Counted from the first letter of the stretch, positions 43,312-53,396 are shown. The stretch is 64,000 nucleotides of DNA from Mucilaginibacter gossypiicola (GCF_900110105.1 NZ_FOCL01000001.1:558001-622000); one strand, 5' to 3'. Notes: generated by a model from the sequence alone, not told the origin. Numbers and translations are program-made.

Positions 43312-44940
43312 CTAAGTTTGTATCACCCCTACATTAAAGACTTTTTCAATTGGCGCATGATTGGCTGCCTCAATACCCATTGATATTACTTTACGGGTTT
43401 CGAGCGGATCGATGATCCCATCCACCCAAAGCCGGGCAGCAGCATAATATGGGGTTGTTTGAGCATTATATTTATCCGTTATCTGCTTCAATAACTCTGC
43501 TTCTTTTACCGCATCAATCTCTTCGCCTTTTGCTTTGAGTCCCGCCTCCTGTATCTGCAGCAGGGTTTTAGCTGCTTGTCCGCCGCCCATTACTGCAATC
43601 TTAGCCGATGGCCAGGCATAGATCAGTCGTGGATCGTATGCTTTACCGCACATGGCATAATTACCTGCGCCATAGCTATTGCCTACAACAATGGTAAATT
43701 TAGGCACAACGGAATTTGCCACTGCATTCACCATCTTTGCACCGTCTTTGATGATGCCCCCCTGCTCCGACCGGCTGCCTACCATAAAACCGGTAACATC
43801 CTGCAAAAAAACCAGCGGGATTTTCTTTTGATTACAGTTCATGATAAAACGTGTAGCCTTATCTGCCGAATCGGAATAGATTACGCCGCCAAACTGCATC
43901 TCTCCTTTTTTTGATTTGATCACTTTGCGCTGATTGGCAACAATTCCTACAGCCCAGCCATCAATCCGGCCAAGGCCGCAGATAATGGATTGCCCGTAGC
44001 CATCTTTATAAGGTTCAAATTCAGAATTATCCAGTAAACGGAGAATGATCTCCATCATATCATATGCTTTTTCCCTGTTATCAGGAAGTACACCGTATAT
44101 TTCCTTTTCATCGAGCTTTGGGGCTGATGGCTGAACCCTGTCGAAACCGGCTTTGGTATAGTCGCCGGTCATGCTCAGGATATTGCGGATGGAATCAAGT
44201 GCGGCCTTATCATTGGGCTGCTTATAGTCGGTAACACCCGATATTTCGCAATGGGTAGTTGCACCACCAAGCGTTTCATTATCTACGTCCTCGCCAATAG
44301 CCGACTTTACAAGATATGACCCTGCCAGGAAAACAGAGCCTGTGCCTTCTACTATCATAGCTTCATCGCTCATAATAGGCAAATAGGCCCCACCTGCAAC
44401 ACAAGAGCCCATGATAGCTGCAATCTGGATAATGCCCATACTGCTCATCACAGCATTATTACGAAAAATGCGCCCGAAATGCTCTTTGTCTGGAAAAATC
44501 TCATCCTGCAAGGGCAGATAAACCCCTGCCGAATCGACAAGATAAATGATAGGTAATTTGTTTTCGATAGCTATTTCCTGGGCACGCAGGTTCTTTTTTG
44601 CTGTTATCGGGAACCAGGCCCCGGCTTTTACAGTGGCATCATTAGCAACAACAACACACTGCCTGCCTGAAATATATCCGATACCGCAAATAACACCGCC
44701 GGATGGGCAGCCGCCATGTTCGGCGTACATGCCATCGGCAACAAAAGCGCCAATTTCCAGCCAGGGTTTGTCCTTATCAATCAGGTAAGCCACCCGTTCA
44801 CGGGCAAGCATTTTACCCTTTTCTTTTTGTTTGGTGGCTGCCTTTTCTCCGCCGCCCTGGTAAACTTTGTTAAGCCGGGTGTTTAACTCATAAACAAGCT
44901 GCTTATTAATATCTTCATTTTTATTGAATTCGATATTCAT
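43312..44940 (-). CDS. Acyl-CoA carboxylase carboxyltransferase subunit (methylcrotonyl-CoA type)
   Basis: A 542-residue carboxyltransferase beta subunit with the two crotonase-like halves (about 60-290 and 300-540). Pieces such as VVANDATVKAGAWFPITAKK, LVDSAGVYLPLQDEIFPDKE and EHFGRIFRNN point to the methylcrotonyl-CoA branch, which carboxylates 3-methylcrotonyl-CoA in leucine breakdown; a geranyl-CoA or other acyl specificity is possible. The biotin carboxylase/biotin-carrier subunit is not adjacent. It stands alone. Confidence 0.92.
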   Translation of the reverse strand: MNIEFNKNEDINKQLVYELNTRLNKVYQGGGEKAATKQKEKGKMLARERVAYLIDKDKPWLEIGAFVADGMYAEHGGCPSGGVICGIGYISGRQCVVVANDATVKAGAWFPITAKKNLRAQEIAIENKLPIIYLVDSAGVYLPLQDEIFPDKEHFGRIFRNNAVMSSMGIIQIAAIMGSCVAGGAYLPIMSDEAMIVEGTGSVFLAGSYLVKSAIGEDVDNETLGGATTHCEISGVTDYKQPNDKAALDSIRNILSMTGDYTKAGFDRVQPSAPKLDEKEIYGVLPDNREKAYDMMEIILRLLDNSEFEPYKDGYGQSIICGLGRIDGWAVGIVANQRKVIKSKKGEMQFGGVIYSDSADKATRFIMNCNQKKIPLVFLQDVTGFMVGSRSEQGGIIKDGAKMVNAVANSVVPKFTIVVGNSYGAGNYAMCGKAYDPRLIYAWPSAKIAVMGGGQAAKTLLQIQEAGLKAKGEEIDAVKEAELLKQITDKYNAQTTPYYAAARLWVDGIIDPLETRKVISMGIEAANHAPIEKVFNVGVIQT

Positions 44941-45002
44941 AACTGGTTTTAGATAGGACAGGTAATTTAGAAAATTTCCTATCTAAAAAAGGAAATCGCA
45001 AA

Positions 45003-45029
45003 CGGTTTTGTTTTAAAGAGTCAAAACCG
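45003..45029 (-). terminator. Possible terminator after the T9SS cargo gene
   Basis: CGGTTTTG/CAAAACCG forms an 8-bp stem with an 11-base loop just after the stop. It has no T run on the minus strand, so it may not terminate on its own. Confidence 0.3.
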
Positions 45030-45064
45030 CTTGCCAGTTTGCGGAGTATAGCTGGCGGCAAACA

Positions 45065-47953
45065 TTAGTAAATAATAGTCACCGCACCGCTATGCACTTG
45101 TTTAGACGCAGGGGTGTTGATCACATAATAATAAACGCCTATAGGCAGTGCTTTACCCTTATAGGCCCCATTCCAGGGTACGGCGTAACCCTGGCTTTGA
45201 AAAACCATTGTACCGTTACGGTTGTAAACGTTAACCTTATCAGACTTTGTAAGGCCCGTGATTACCCAGCTATCATTGGCCCCGTCGCCGTTAGGGGTGA
45301 AAGTATTTGGGATGTGAATGTCATCGCAGTGGCTGGTAATGTTAATAGTTTGTGTGGCACTGCAGCCATTATGGTCAGTAACCCTTAAACTAACTGTCCC
45401 CAGACTGCCTGTGTTGAAATCAGGCCCGCCGGGTTGGCCATTCCACTCATAAGTTACAAAGCCCGGAGGAGCAGTTAATGTAATGGTTTCATTTGAATAT
45501 TGGCACAAACTGGCATCTGGAACCGACAATATGGGTTTAGGCAAAAAGCTAACCGGCATACTTTGAGATGCAATGCAGCCCCCCGGAGTGCTCACCGTCG
45601 CGGTATATGTGCCCGAATGGTTAACACTGATCTGATCAGTGGCCTCGCCAGTTTGCCATTTAACAGTTCCGTTTGAATAGCTGGCTTTCAGTATAACCGT
45701 TTCGCCGTCGCACAGATTGGTATTAACGATCTGCTGAATGCTGATATCCGGCACAGCATCAAAGTTTAAAGTATAAGGATCGGAAAGGGCGCTGCAGGCA
45801 GTTATATTACTACTGACGCTCAAACTGTATTTTCCGGGTTGACTGGCAGTTATATTAGTTTTATTTAGCTCAGCGGCCAGTAAATTTCCGTCACGGAACC
45901 AGTTTAACGTATAAGTACCGTCGTTGGTGAAATTGGTAGTCAGGCTGGCAATATTATCCGTACAGTAACCGGGCTTATCGGCTGCGATAATCGGTTTTGC
46001 CAGGTTAATAAAATCAATAGTAAGCTCATCTGAGGCAACCCACGAGTTCGAACATCCCCGAACTTCCACTTTATATTTACCGGCCTGAGTAACCTGCAGG
46101 TTAGGCGTGGTTGCGCCGTTTAAAACGCCATCCCGGTACCAGCGGTATTGATAAGGGCTCCAGTTGATGATCTGTGATCCGTCAATTGGCACCTGGCTGC
46201 TTATCGTTGCCTGCTCTCCATCACAATAAGCCGCCTTATCCTGTTTAAGTACCGGCTTTGGAACCGGAATAAATTTAACCTCAACTTCCTTTGATGAAAC
46301 CCAATTGCCCGCGCAGGCGCTCACTTCCACCTTATACTTGCCATTTTCACTGATATCAAGAGAGGCAGTGGTATTTCCGTTTAATACGCCATCCTTATAC
46401 CATCGATAATTATATCCTGCCTTATTATCAGTTTTAAGGTTGGCAACAGACCCTTCACAGTAATTCAATTGATCCGGATAATCAAAAGCAAATACCGGGG
46501 CTGCTATTTGCGTCACCTTAAGATGGTTGCTTTCAAGGTGCAAAGGCGAACAGGGATCATACAATACCACGTAATAGTCGCCTGAGTTTTTTATGGTAAG
46601 CTTGCTATTGCTTTCGTTAGGTATCTCCTGCCCATCTTTATACCATTGTATTGCATTCCCAGAATATGCACTATTTTGTACAATAGCATCAACAGTGGTG
46701 TTGGCGCATATTTCTAACTGGGTTACATTAAAAGCCTGGCCTTCAAACTGTATGCTACTAAGTTGCTGCGTTGGATTTACGTAAGGCCCGTAATCGGGCT
46801 TGAGCAGATACAAACCGGTAGCCGCAGCTACCCACACGCCATCTTCACAGACGGGGCTGGAATAAGATGTGGCATTCACGCAAATATCGTTGACCTTAGT
46901 GTTGCCGAGTGCGTCATAATGAAACAACGAATAGTTAAATAGGCTGAAGCTGAAGTAACCCGAGTTACTATAATAAAAGCCCTGATCCGTACCTACCAAC
47001 AGATTTTCTTTAATAAGCCCCTTGTTTTGTGACGTACCAAAATACCGCAATCCATAAATTGAAGCTATTTTATTGACATTGATACCGGGCAAATAGGCAT
47101 GATGTTCATTATCAGAATAGTAAGAATAGCCCCTGAAATTTTGGAACAAGCCTTTTTCCGTTCCCCAGAACTGATTCATCAGGGAGCCGGACAAAGACCC
47201 GTAATCCATTGCATCTATTACATTGCCGAAAGTTGTATAGGCGGTATTGATCTTTTCGCCGTACATACTGTTGTTACCATACCATAGAAAGCCACCCCAA
47301 ATAGTTAGCTTAGTAAGCTCAACAACAGCATATTGCTTTACTACATCGGGATAACTGCCGAATTCAAGGTTACTGAACAGTTCCGAACGGTATGTCGCAT
47401 CAAAGATTTGAGAGGGCACATGCGATGGATTGGGTTTCATTATTTCCTGTTCATAATCATAATTGCACCGGCCGTTATCGGTACCGATAAGCAAAATATG
47501 TTCAGCAAGCGGATGGCCGCCCAATCCGTTGGTATTATCACTAAAGTAGCTACCGGTATAATCTAAACCGATAGATTGAACCGTACCCGGTATCCCTTTT
47601 GCTGCGCCGATAACCTTGATTGTGCCATTTTTTAGCGCCAGGATGTTATTCGAATTTGTTGCTACGAATACTGTATTAGCATCTGCACCGGCAATATCAA
47701 CAAACTGGAGGTTGTGGTACGCACTGAAAAAGCCACTGTAATCGTCAATAATTTTGGTGATACTATTTATCCGGTAAACCGCATGATTTTGAGCAAGCAC
47801 CCACAAGTAGGGATCTTTAAAATCGCGCTTAACCTTTAGGATGTTTTTGCCGCTCAGGAAAGTACCATTTAAATGAAAATCTACATCCTGCCCACAGGCG
47901 CGATAAGCAGAAATAACGATCAGGGACAACAGCAAGTAACGAGAAAGACGCAT
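45065..47953 (-). CDS. T9SS type B sorting domain (gliding-motility C-terminal) cargo protein
   Basis: A 962-residue exported protein. Signal peptide about 1-21 (MRLSRYLLLSLIVISAYRAC, then GQ); N-terminal 30-400 rich in repeats of a beta-propeller look; then about five Ig-like/PKD-like repeats each with a YRWYKDGV or similar motif and an N-x-YCDG or TCAG block; and a C-terminal type B sorting domain (about 880-962) starting IPNTFTPNGDGANDSW and ending GAVTIIY. T9SS exports it and anchors or releases it at the surface. ATG 47953 is chosen for the signal peptide. Confidence 0.9.
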   Translation of the reverse strand: MRLSRYLLLSLIVISAYRACGQDVDFHLNGTFLSGKNILKVKRDFKDPYLWVLAQNHAVYRINSITKIIDDYSGFFSAYHNLQFVDIAGADANTVFVATNSNNILALKNGTIKVIGAAKGIPGTVQSIGLDYTGSYFSDNTNGLGGHPLAEHILLIGTDNGRCNYDYEQEIMKPNPSHVPSQIFDATYRSELFSNLEFGSYPDVVKQYAVVELTKLTIWGGFLWYGNNSMYGEKINTAYTTFGNVIDAMDYGSLSGSLMNQFWGTEKGLFQNFRGYSYYSDNEHHAYLPGINVNKIASIYGLRYFGTSQNKGLIKENLLVGTDQGFYYSNSGYFSFSLFNYSLFHYDALGNTKVNDICVNATSYSSPVCEDGVWVAAATGLYLLKPDYGPYVNPTQQLSSIQFEGQAFNVTQLEICANTTVDAIVQNSAYSGNAIQWYKDGQEIPNESNSKLTIKNSGDYYVVLYDPCSPLHLESNHLKVTQIAAPVFAFDYPDQLNYCEGSVANLKTDNKAGYNYRWYKDGVLNGNTTASLDISENGKYKVEVSACAGNWVSSKEVEVKFIPVPKPVLKQDKAAYCDGEQATISSQVPIDGSQIINWSPYQYRWYRDGVLNGATTPNLQVTQAGKYKVEVRGCSNSWVASDELTIDFINLAKPIIAADKPGYCTDNIASLTTNFTNDGTYTLNWFRDGNLLAAELNKTNITASQPGKYSLSVSSNITACSALSDPYTLNFDAVPDISIQQIVNTNLCDGETVILKASYSNGTVKWQTGEATDQISVNHSGTYTATVSTPGGCIASQSMPVSFLPKPILSVPDASLCQYSNETITLTAPPGFVTYEWNGQPGGPDFNTGSLGTVSLRVTDHNGCSATQTINITSHCDDIHIPNTFTPNGDGANDSWVITGLTKSDKVNVYNRNGTMVFQSQGYAVPWNGAYKGKALPIGVYYYVINTPASKQVHSGAVTIIY

Positions 47954-48329
47954 GATAAGGTTTTGCAACGCGAAGTTAATCAAATACTATAAAAATCCGC
48001 AGCTCGTAAACCGACATATATTTAAGAAGTAGCACATCGATTAACAATAGGTTGCAACTCGTAATCAGCATATGTTTTAATCTGGATTATATCGGTGGTC
48101 ATCACCGGTAACGAGATGTGCGAGGCTACTTAAAGTACGGCCTGACTTTGAGAAATAGATGGCTATTTCTGTATAAAAAAGCGTGTATTTTTTTTCAAAA
48201 AATATCTTTTGTTTTTTAATATAATTACCTAGCTTTCAGTTAGTTTAAGAAATGCAATAATTTCTATCCACCTCCAGTTCGGAGATATATTATTACAACC
48301 GATTTTTAAACCCTTAACCTCAACTTATC
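47954..48329. other. Divergent intergenic region with imperfect direct repeats
   Basis: A 376-base gap between divergent genes, so promoters for both must lie here. Two imperfect direct repeats, at 47999-48024 and 48054-48080, share GCAgCTCGTAA then CATATnTTTAA. Short inverted sequences (AAGTAGC near 48027 and GCTACTT near 48125) flank the second. No open frame, RNA gene or clear promoter box was found. Confidence 0.4.
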
Positions 48330-49523
48330 ATGCCAACGTCAGAACAAAACCCCCAATCTTCAACAGAAGGCACTACTCCAAACGATGCGCTAAAAAATGA
48401 TGCCGCCGGTCAGCCAGATAATCCCCAGCTTTCAGCAAAAGAGCAATTTACTGTGGTTGCCCTTGTAGTTTCTGCAATGATCATCTCGATGTTTATAATC
48501 ATCGCATGGTGGCCTGCAGACCCAACTACAAACAAAAATGCGTTATACTTAAACAAACCTTTTCATGTACGGCCAATTGCACCTGCCGGCAACGAAACTA
48601 AATCCGCCGACGGTAAACCTAAAGCTACCGTAGCCGATACGATTGTCATTCTTACAAAAAAGCTGGCAGAACAGCAAAAGCACAGCGAGACCCTGGCCAA
48701 GGATACAAATCCAGATTCGGTAAAAGCCCTTGAGGTTTTAAAAAAGGTGATTGAAGAAACTCAAAATGCATTGAAGAAATTAAAGGATAAGCAGGAAGCT
48801 TTGGAACACATTTGTGCGGCAAAATGCGTCAGGAAAGAGTGCCCCGGATCCAGCGAAAAAATCTGTACTATTCAATTGGGTAATCTTCTGCTGATACTTG
48901 TAGCTGCAGCGGGCTTCCTGGGCAACTTGATCCATGTAAGCAGGTCACTGACATTTTATATCGGCATGAAAAGGTTTCAAAGAAGCTGGTATCCCTGGTA
49001 TATCATAAAGCCTTTTACGGCATCAGGCCTGGCGCTGCTGATCTATTTCGCAACAAACGGCACGTCCGGTTCAGGAACTACTGATCAGGGTGCTCCAATC
49101 AATTTAACGGCTATTATGCTAACGGCCGGGTTAGTGGGATTATTTACCGATATAGCAACACAAAAGTTAAAAGTAATATTTGAAGCAATTCTTAAACCGG
49201 CAGATACACACTCCGGTGCGGGAAACGCAGCTTCGCCGCAACCGGCCGCCAAAGCTGCTACGGTAGATATGAATAAGGTAAGCCCGGAGAAGATTGACGC
49301 CAAGGGGGTAAACCATGTAAAAATACCCGGTCAAAATCTGAACCTCAAGAATTTGATTATAACGATCAATAATCAGGTTATCGATAAATCGACTATAACG
49401 ATAACCGCCACCGAAATCAGTTTTGACTACGCCCCTGCCGATGCAACCGCAACCGAGTTCGTGCTTTCAGTAAAAGACGCTGCAGCCAATCTCGACGCAA
49501 AGAAAACATGGACTATTGTTTAA
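48330..49523 (+). CDS. Multi-pass membrane protein with coiled coil, Cys cluster and TIG-like tail
   Basis: A 397-residue protein. Order: a polar N-terminus rich in Pro/Ser/Asn (1-38), membrane helix (40-61), a coiled-coil-like stretch (105-160), four cysteines (C162, C166, C171, C179), helices at about 183-205, 224-241 and 257-276, a linker, and a beta-rich IPT/TIG-like domain (about 315-397). The segment NLIHVSRSLTFYIG and then GLVGLFTDIATQKL belongs to a widely distributed but uncharacterised membrane family. No signal peptide. It is the first of three plus-strand genes in an accessory-looking module. Confidence 0.75.
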   Translation: MPTSEQNPQSSTEGTTPNDALKNDAAGQPDNPQLSAKEQFTVVALVVSAMIISMFIIIAWWPADPTTNKNALYLNKPFHVRPIAPAGNETKSADGKPKATVADTIVILTKKLAEQQKHSETLAKDTNPDSVKALEVLKKVIEETQNALKKLKDKQEALEHICAAKCVRKECPGSSEKICTIQLGNLLLILVAAAGFLGNLIHVSRSLTFYIGMKRFQRSWYPWYIIKPFTASGLALLIYFATNGTSGSGTTDQGAPINLTAIMLTAGLVGLFTDIATQKLKVIFEAILKPADTHSGAGNAASPQPAAKAATVDMNKVSPEKIDAKGVNHVKIPGQNLNLKNLIITINNQVIDKSTITITATEISFDYAPADATATEFVLSVKDAAANLDAKKTWTIV

Positions 49524-49739
49524 CGACGGGTAAACCAGAAAGACCTTTCTTCCTGGTTTACTTATTTGTTTTTAACAGGTCCCGGTACAATTGTATTAAG
49601 CTCATTGCAACCAGATGCGGACAATATATTAATATTCAGGCATTCGGTTGTAATACAACAATAAAACCGAACAACCGGAATCAAAAATTTAGAATACTCA
49701 ACTTTATCATTTCGTACTTATACCTAATCAACCTGCATT

Positions 49740-51800
49740 ATGAACAATTTGTATTCCAGTCAATCTGCCAAGCTTCCGGCGTTTCGGAAGCTGAGGGGAT
49801 ACGCTTTCGACCCCAGCTTATCACTTAAATTGGATACCTCCGCTGTTAATGATCTTGTTTACAAGGTCCCCTGGGAAAATGTGGAGCCCGGTCCCGTAGG
49901 TGAATACCTGGAGGTGCTTGATTATGATCCCACAACTAAGGAGTACTACGCCCCTGTTAATTTAGATAATGCCTATGTGCTTGCGCAAGATGGCCTCGAT
50001 CCGAGCGAAAGCAATCCCCAATTTCACCAGCAAATGGTTTATGCTGTAGCAATGATAACTATCCGCCATTTTGAAAAATCGCTTGGAAGAAAAATCCTTT
50101 GGGCATCGCGCCTGTTAAACTATAGTGAAGGAAAAGGCTATGAAACGTATGTTAAACGACTCCGGATTTATCCCCACGCATTAAGAGATGCAAACGCTTA
50201 TTATAGCCCTGTAAAAAAGGCCGTTTTATTTGGATACTTTTCGGCAATGCCTGCCGATGAGACACTGCAGATGCCAAACTCTCTTGTATTTACCTGCCTT
50301 AGCCATGATATTGTTGCCCATGAAGTAACCCACGCATTGCTTGACGGTATGCACCGCAATTACAACGAGCCAAGCAACGCCGATGTACTGGCCTTTCATG
50401 AGGCTTTCGCAGATATTGTAGCACTTTTTCAGCATTTTACATTCCCGGATGTATTGAAACATCAGATTGCTAAAACACGTGGTGATTTGGCCAGTCAAAA
50501 CCTTTTGGGCCAATTGGCGCAACAATTTGGGTCTTCTATCGGATCATACGGCAGCTTGCGCGATGCATTAGGACACATAGATGAAACAACTGGCAAATGG
50601 GTGCCAACAATACCTAACGTGGATGATTACAGAAACATTATGGAACCCCATGCCCGTGGCAGCATTCTGGTTGCAGCTGTTTTTGAGGCATTCATTAATA
50701 TTTATAAAAGCAGGGCCGCCGATCTGCTGAGGATCGCATCTAACGGAACCGGGATTTTGCCTTTAGGTGAATTGCATCCGGATTTAGTTAACAGACTGGC
50801 TGGCGAAGCTGCTAAGACAGCCGGGCACGTACTCAATATGTGCATCCGCGCCCTGGACTATTGTCCTCCGGTTGATATTACCTTTGGCGATTACCTGCGG
50901 GCAATCATCACGGCAGATGTTGAGCTGGTTGCGGACGACAGCCGGGACTATAGGCTGGCCTTTATTGACGCTTTCAGGCGGCGCGGCATTTATCCCCAGG
51001 GAATTAAAACCCTGAGTATTGAAAGTTTGCAACAACCGATGATTGATATCTCCTTTAAGGCAACCGGAAAAAAATTAAGCTTTAAGGACCAATCAGATCA
51101 GGAGAAAACGCAAAATGACACCGGGCAGCTGTTGTTGATCATAGGTACTTTTTTAAGGGAATATGGCAATGCGATCAAATATGTGTCGGATAGAGAAGAA
51201 ATATATGATCTCACCCGTTTATATATCGCCGGACGGACAGAAAAAAACAAAGAGACACAAATTCAGGGACTGCATGACCGGTTAAACATAAAGTTTTCGT
51301 CATCCAAGGAATTTGCAAGAATTACAGGGCTGGCTTTTCTAGAAGAATACATTGACCTGGGTATCAAACAATCAGGGAAGTACTTGGGCCCATCATTTCA
51401 GATTCAAAATCTAAGACTTGTTAACCGGGTGGGGCCGGAAGGTAATCAAATTAACCAGGTAATATTTTCTATTGTTCAAACCAGCAGGTTGATCTGCAGA
51501 GATGGCGTTTTCCTCCCTTCAAGCCAAAAAACTGAAGATGAAACATCGTTCGATTTCAAAGGCGGCTGTACGCTGATCTTTGACCTGGACAGCCTCCAAC
51601 TTAAATATGCTATTAGCAAGCCACTTATAGATGTAGATTGTTTTGCCAATCAGGATAAGTGTCTGTTAAACCTGCAGCGGCTAAAAGCTCAGTACAATTT
51701 CCTGAATAATGATGGCGGAACAGATAACGGGTTTCAACAAGGATTTTCGGGCCCGGCGTTCAGGAGTACAGAACCTTTTGCATTTCTTCACCAACATTGA
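49740..51800 (+). CDS. Cytosolic thermolysin-like (gluzincin) metallopeptidase, large hypothetical protein
   Basis: A 686-residue protein without a signal peptide. N-terminal MNNLYSSQSAKLPAFRKLRG and PGPVGEYLEVLDYDP belong to a family of unknown function. The peptidase core is AYYSPVKKAVLFGYF, then H194-EVT-H198, with E221 and D225 in HEAFAD (thermolysin-type ExxxD). The residues fit an M4-like zinc protease, but it lacks a propeptide. The C-terminal half (about 440-686) shows no recognised domain. Gene 2 of the module; gene 3 starts 7 bases after its stop. Confidence 0.8.
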   Translation: MNNLYSSQSAKLPAFRKLRGYAFDPSLSLKLDTSAVNDLVYKVPWENVEPGPVGEYLEVLDYDPTTKEYYAPVNLDNAYVLAQDGLDPSESNPQFHQQMVYAVAMITIRHFEKSLGRKILWASRLLNYSEGKGYETYVKRLRIYPHALRDANAYYSPVKKAVLFGYFSAMPADETLQMPNSLVFTCLSHDIVAHEVTHALLDGMHRNYNEPSNADVLAFHEAFADIVALFQHFTFPDVLKHQIAKTRGDLASQNLLGQLAQQFGSSIGSYGSLRDALGHIDETTGKWVPTIPNVDDYRNIMEPHARGSILVAAVFEAFINIYKSRAADLLRIASNGTGILPLGELHPDLVNRLAGEAAKTAGHVLNMCIRALDYCPPVDITFGDYLRAIITADVELVADDSRDYRLAFIDAFRRRGIYPQGIKTLSIESLQQPMIDISFKATGKKLSFKDQSDQEKTQNDTGQLLLIIGTFLREYGNAIKYVSDREEIYDLTRLYIAGRTEKNKETQIQGLHDRLNIKFSSSKEFARITGLAFLEEYIDLGIKQSGKYLGPSFQIQNLRLVNRVGPEGNQINQVIFSIVQTSRLICRDGVFLPSSQKTEDETSFDFKGGCTLIFDLDSLQLKYAISKPLIDVDCFANQDKCLLNLQRLKAQYNFLNNDGGTDNGFQQGFSGPAFRSTEPFAFLHQH

Positions 51801-51807
51801 ACCTGTC

Positions 51808-53319
51808 ATGACAACAATATCAACAGAAAAAGTAACCCGGGCAGATATACGCATGTACCGCATGGGCACCGGCGATTGTTTTATTATTAAACTATTTGCC
51901 GGGGAAAAGGAAAAATATAAGATCATGATTGACTGTGGTACGTGGCAGGGGGCAGAAGAAAAGCTGGTTCCCTATATTACCGACCTTAAAGAATACGTAG
52001 GAAATACTATAGATCTCCTGATCGTTACTCATGAGCATAAAGACCATGTTTATGTTTTTGAAGCTTGTGAAGAGCTATTTACAAAGGACTTTAATATCAA
52101 AAATATCTGGATGGCCTGGACAGAAAGTGACGACGACAGTAAGGCACAGCAGTGGCTCAAGGATTTCGGCGATAAGAAAAAGGCGCTAAAGAAAGCGGCA
52201 AACCAAATGAACAAAGCCCTTCAAGACCCTGAATTTGTAAACCAGTTTAAAGATGAAAAAAGCGGTAATGAGCTAAAGGCAGCCCGGGAATATTTTGCCG
52301 GCGCGTTAAACTCTTTTGCGGATTTGCAATTCGCGTTAAAGGACGGAGACTACGTTGGCATGCTGAAAGGTATGGAAGTAGTTAAAAAGCAAATTGCTGA
52401 AGGTAATAAAATTGAAATCAGGTATTGCCATCCCGGAGAGATTATCAGTAATCTGCCGGGCGCAGAGGGGATTCGCTTTTATGTGCTTGGACCGCCTTTA
52501 GCCTGGGAGCAGGTAAAAAAGGAAAGTGGCGGTGCCGGCGAAAGCTATGCACATAATAACGAACTGGCGCATAGCGATGCATTTGCCATGGCAGTTTTGG
52601 CAGAGGACAAACGGGAGTTAAAAAATTTGTTACCCTTTGACACAAAATACGTGAGCAAAGACAGCAAAGACCAGCGCCAATGCTATGAAGATAAAGCAAA
52701 TCAATGGCGTAATATTGATCACGATTGGCTGAACAGCGCCGGAGCACTTGCCTTAAGGGTAAACAGCATGACGAACAACCTTAGTCTGGCGTTGGCTATT
52801 GAGTTTGAAGATAGCGGCCGGGTAATGTTATTCCCAGGTGATGCCGAATATGGTAGTTGGGAAAGCTGGCATAATATTTCGTGGCCTCAACAAGATTTTA
52901 CAAAGGATCTGTTGAACCGTACCGTTTTTTATAAGGTTGCGCATCATCTTAGTCATAACGGAACAGCGCAACGATTAGGATTGGAAATGATGAGCCACCC
53001 CGACCTTGCTGCCATGGCAACACTGGATTACGAAATCATCAGTAGTGGTTGGATGTCAACAATGCCCAACAGGGCACTAATAGACGAATTGCTGAAGCGG
53101 ACTAAAGGAAGGTTAATGGTTATGCATGAGGACGGAATTCCGTATGATAAAGCATCAAAGCAGCCACTTACTAACGTTATCCTTAATGCACGGGCCAATA
53201 TGACTGAAAAAGAACGGACAGATTTTAACAAGAGTTTTGTCTCAAAACAGTTGTATTTGGAATACAAGGTAAACGGCTTAAGCAAAAAAAGCGTTAAAGC
53301 CAGAAAGAAACAACAATAG
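51808..53319 (+). CDS. ComEC-like metallo-beta-lactamase fold hydrolase
   Basis: A 503-residue soluble MBL-fold protein with no membrane segments. RMGTGDCFIIKL at residues 18-29 is typical of the ComEC/Rec2-associated branch; the metal motif is H75-E-H77-K-D79-H80 (THEHKDHV), followed much later by LFPGDAEY and VAHHLSHNGTA, giving the remaining ligands. The C-terminal third has an added region ending in a Lys-rich tail. The start is the ATG at 51808, seven bases after the peptidase stop; upstream in-frame ATGs overlap the peptidase gene. It is the last gene of the module. Confidence 0.85.
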   Translation: MTTISTEKVTRADIRMYRMGTGDCFIIKLFAGEKEKYKIMIDCGTWQGAEEKLVPYITDLKEYVGNTIDLLIVTHEHKDHVYVFEACEELFTKDFNIKNIWMAWTESDDDSKAQQWLKDFGDKKKALKKAANQMNKALQDPEFVNQFKDEKSGNELKAAREYFAGALNSFADLQFALKDGDYVGMLKGMEVVKKQIAEGNKIEIRYCHPGEIISNLPGAEGIRFYVLGPPLAWEQVKKESGGAGESYAHNNELAHSDAFAMAVLAEDKRELKNLLPFDTKYVSKDSKDQRQCYEDKANQWRNIDHDWLNSAGALALRVNSMTNNLSLALAIEFEDSGRVMLFPGDAEYGSWESWHNISWPQQDFTKDLLNRTVFYKVAHHLSHNGTAQRLGLEMMSHPDLAAMATLDYEIISSGWMSTMPNRALIDELLKRTKGRLMVMHEDGIPYDKASKQPLTNVILNARANMTEKERTDFNKSFVSKQLYLEYKVNGLSKKSVKARKKQQ

Positions 53320-53341
53320 CATCAACAGATTGCTCCTAAAC

Positions 53342-53375
53342 AAAAGAAGCCGCAGCAAAATGCCCGGCTTCTTTT
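53342..53375. terminator. Bidirectional terminator between the MBL module and bioB
   Basis: AAAAGAAGCCG (53342-53352) and CGGCTTCTTTT (53365-53375) form an 11-bp stem flanked by A and T runs. It closes both the three-gene module and bioB. Confidence 0.85.
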
Positions 53376-53396
53376 ACTATTATTTAATAACATTTT

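Noticed and set aside
48330..53319. Mobile island
   Set aside because: No integrase, transposase, tRNA end or flanking direct repeat of attachment type was found, and composition is like the neighbours.
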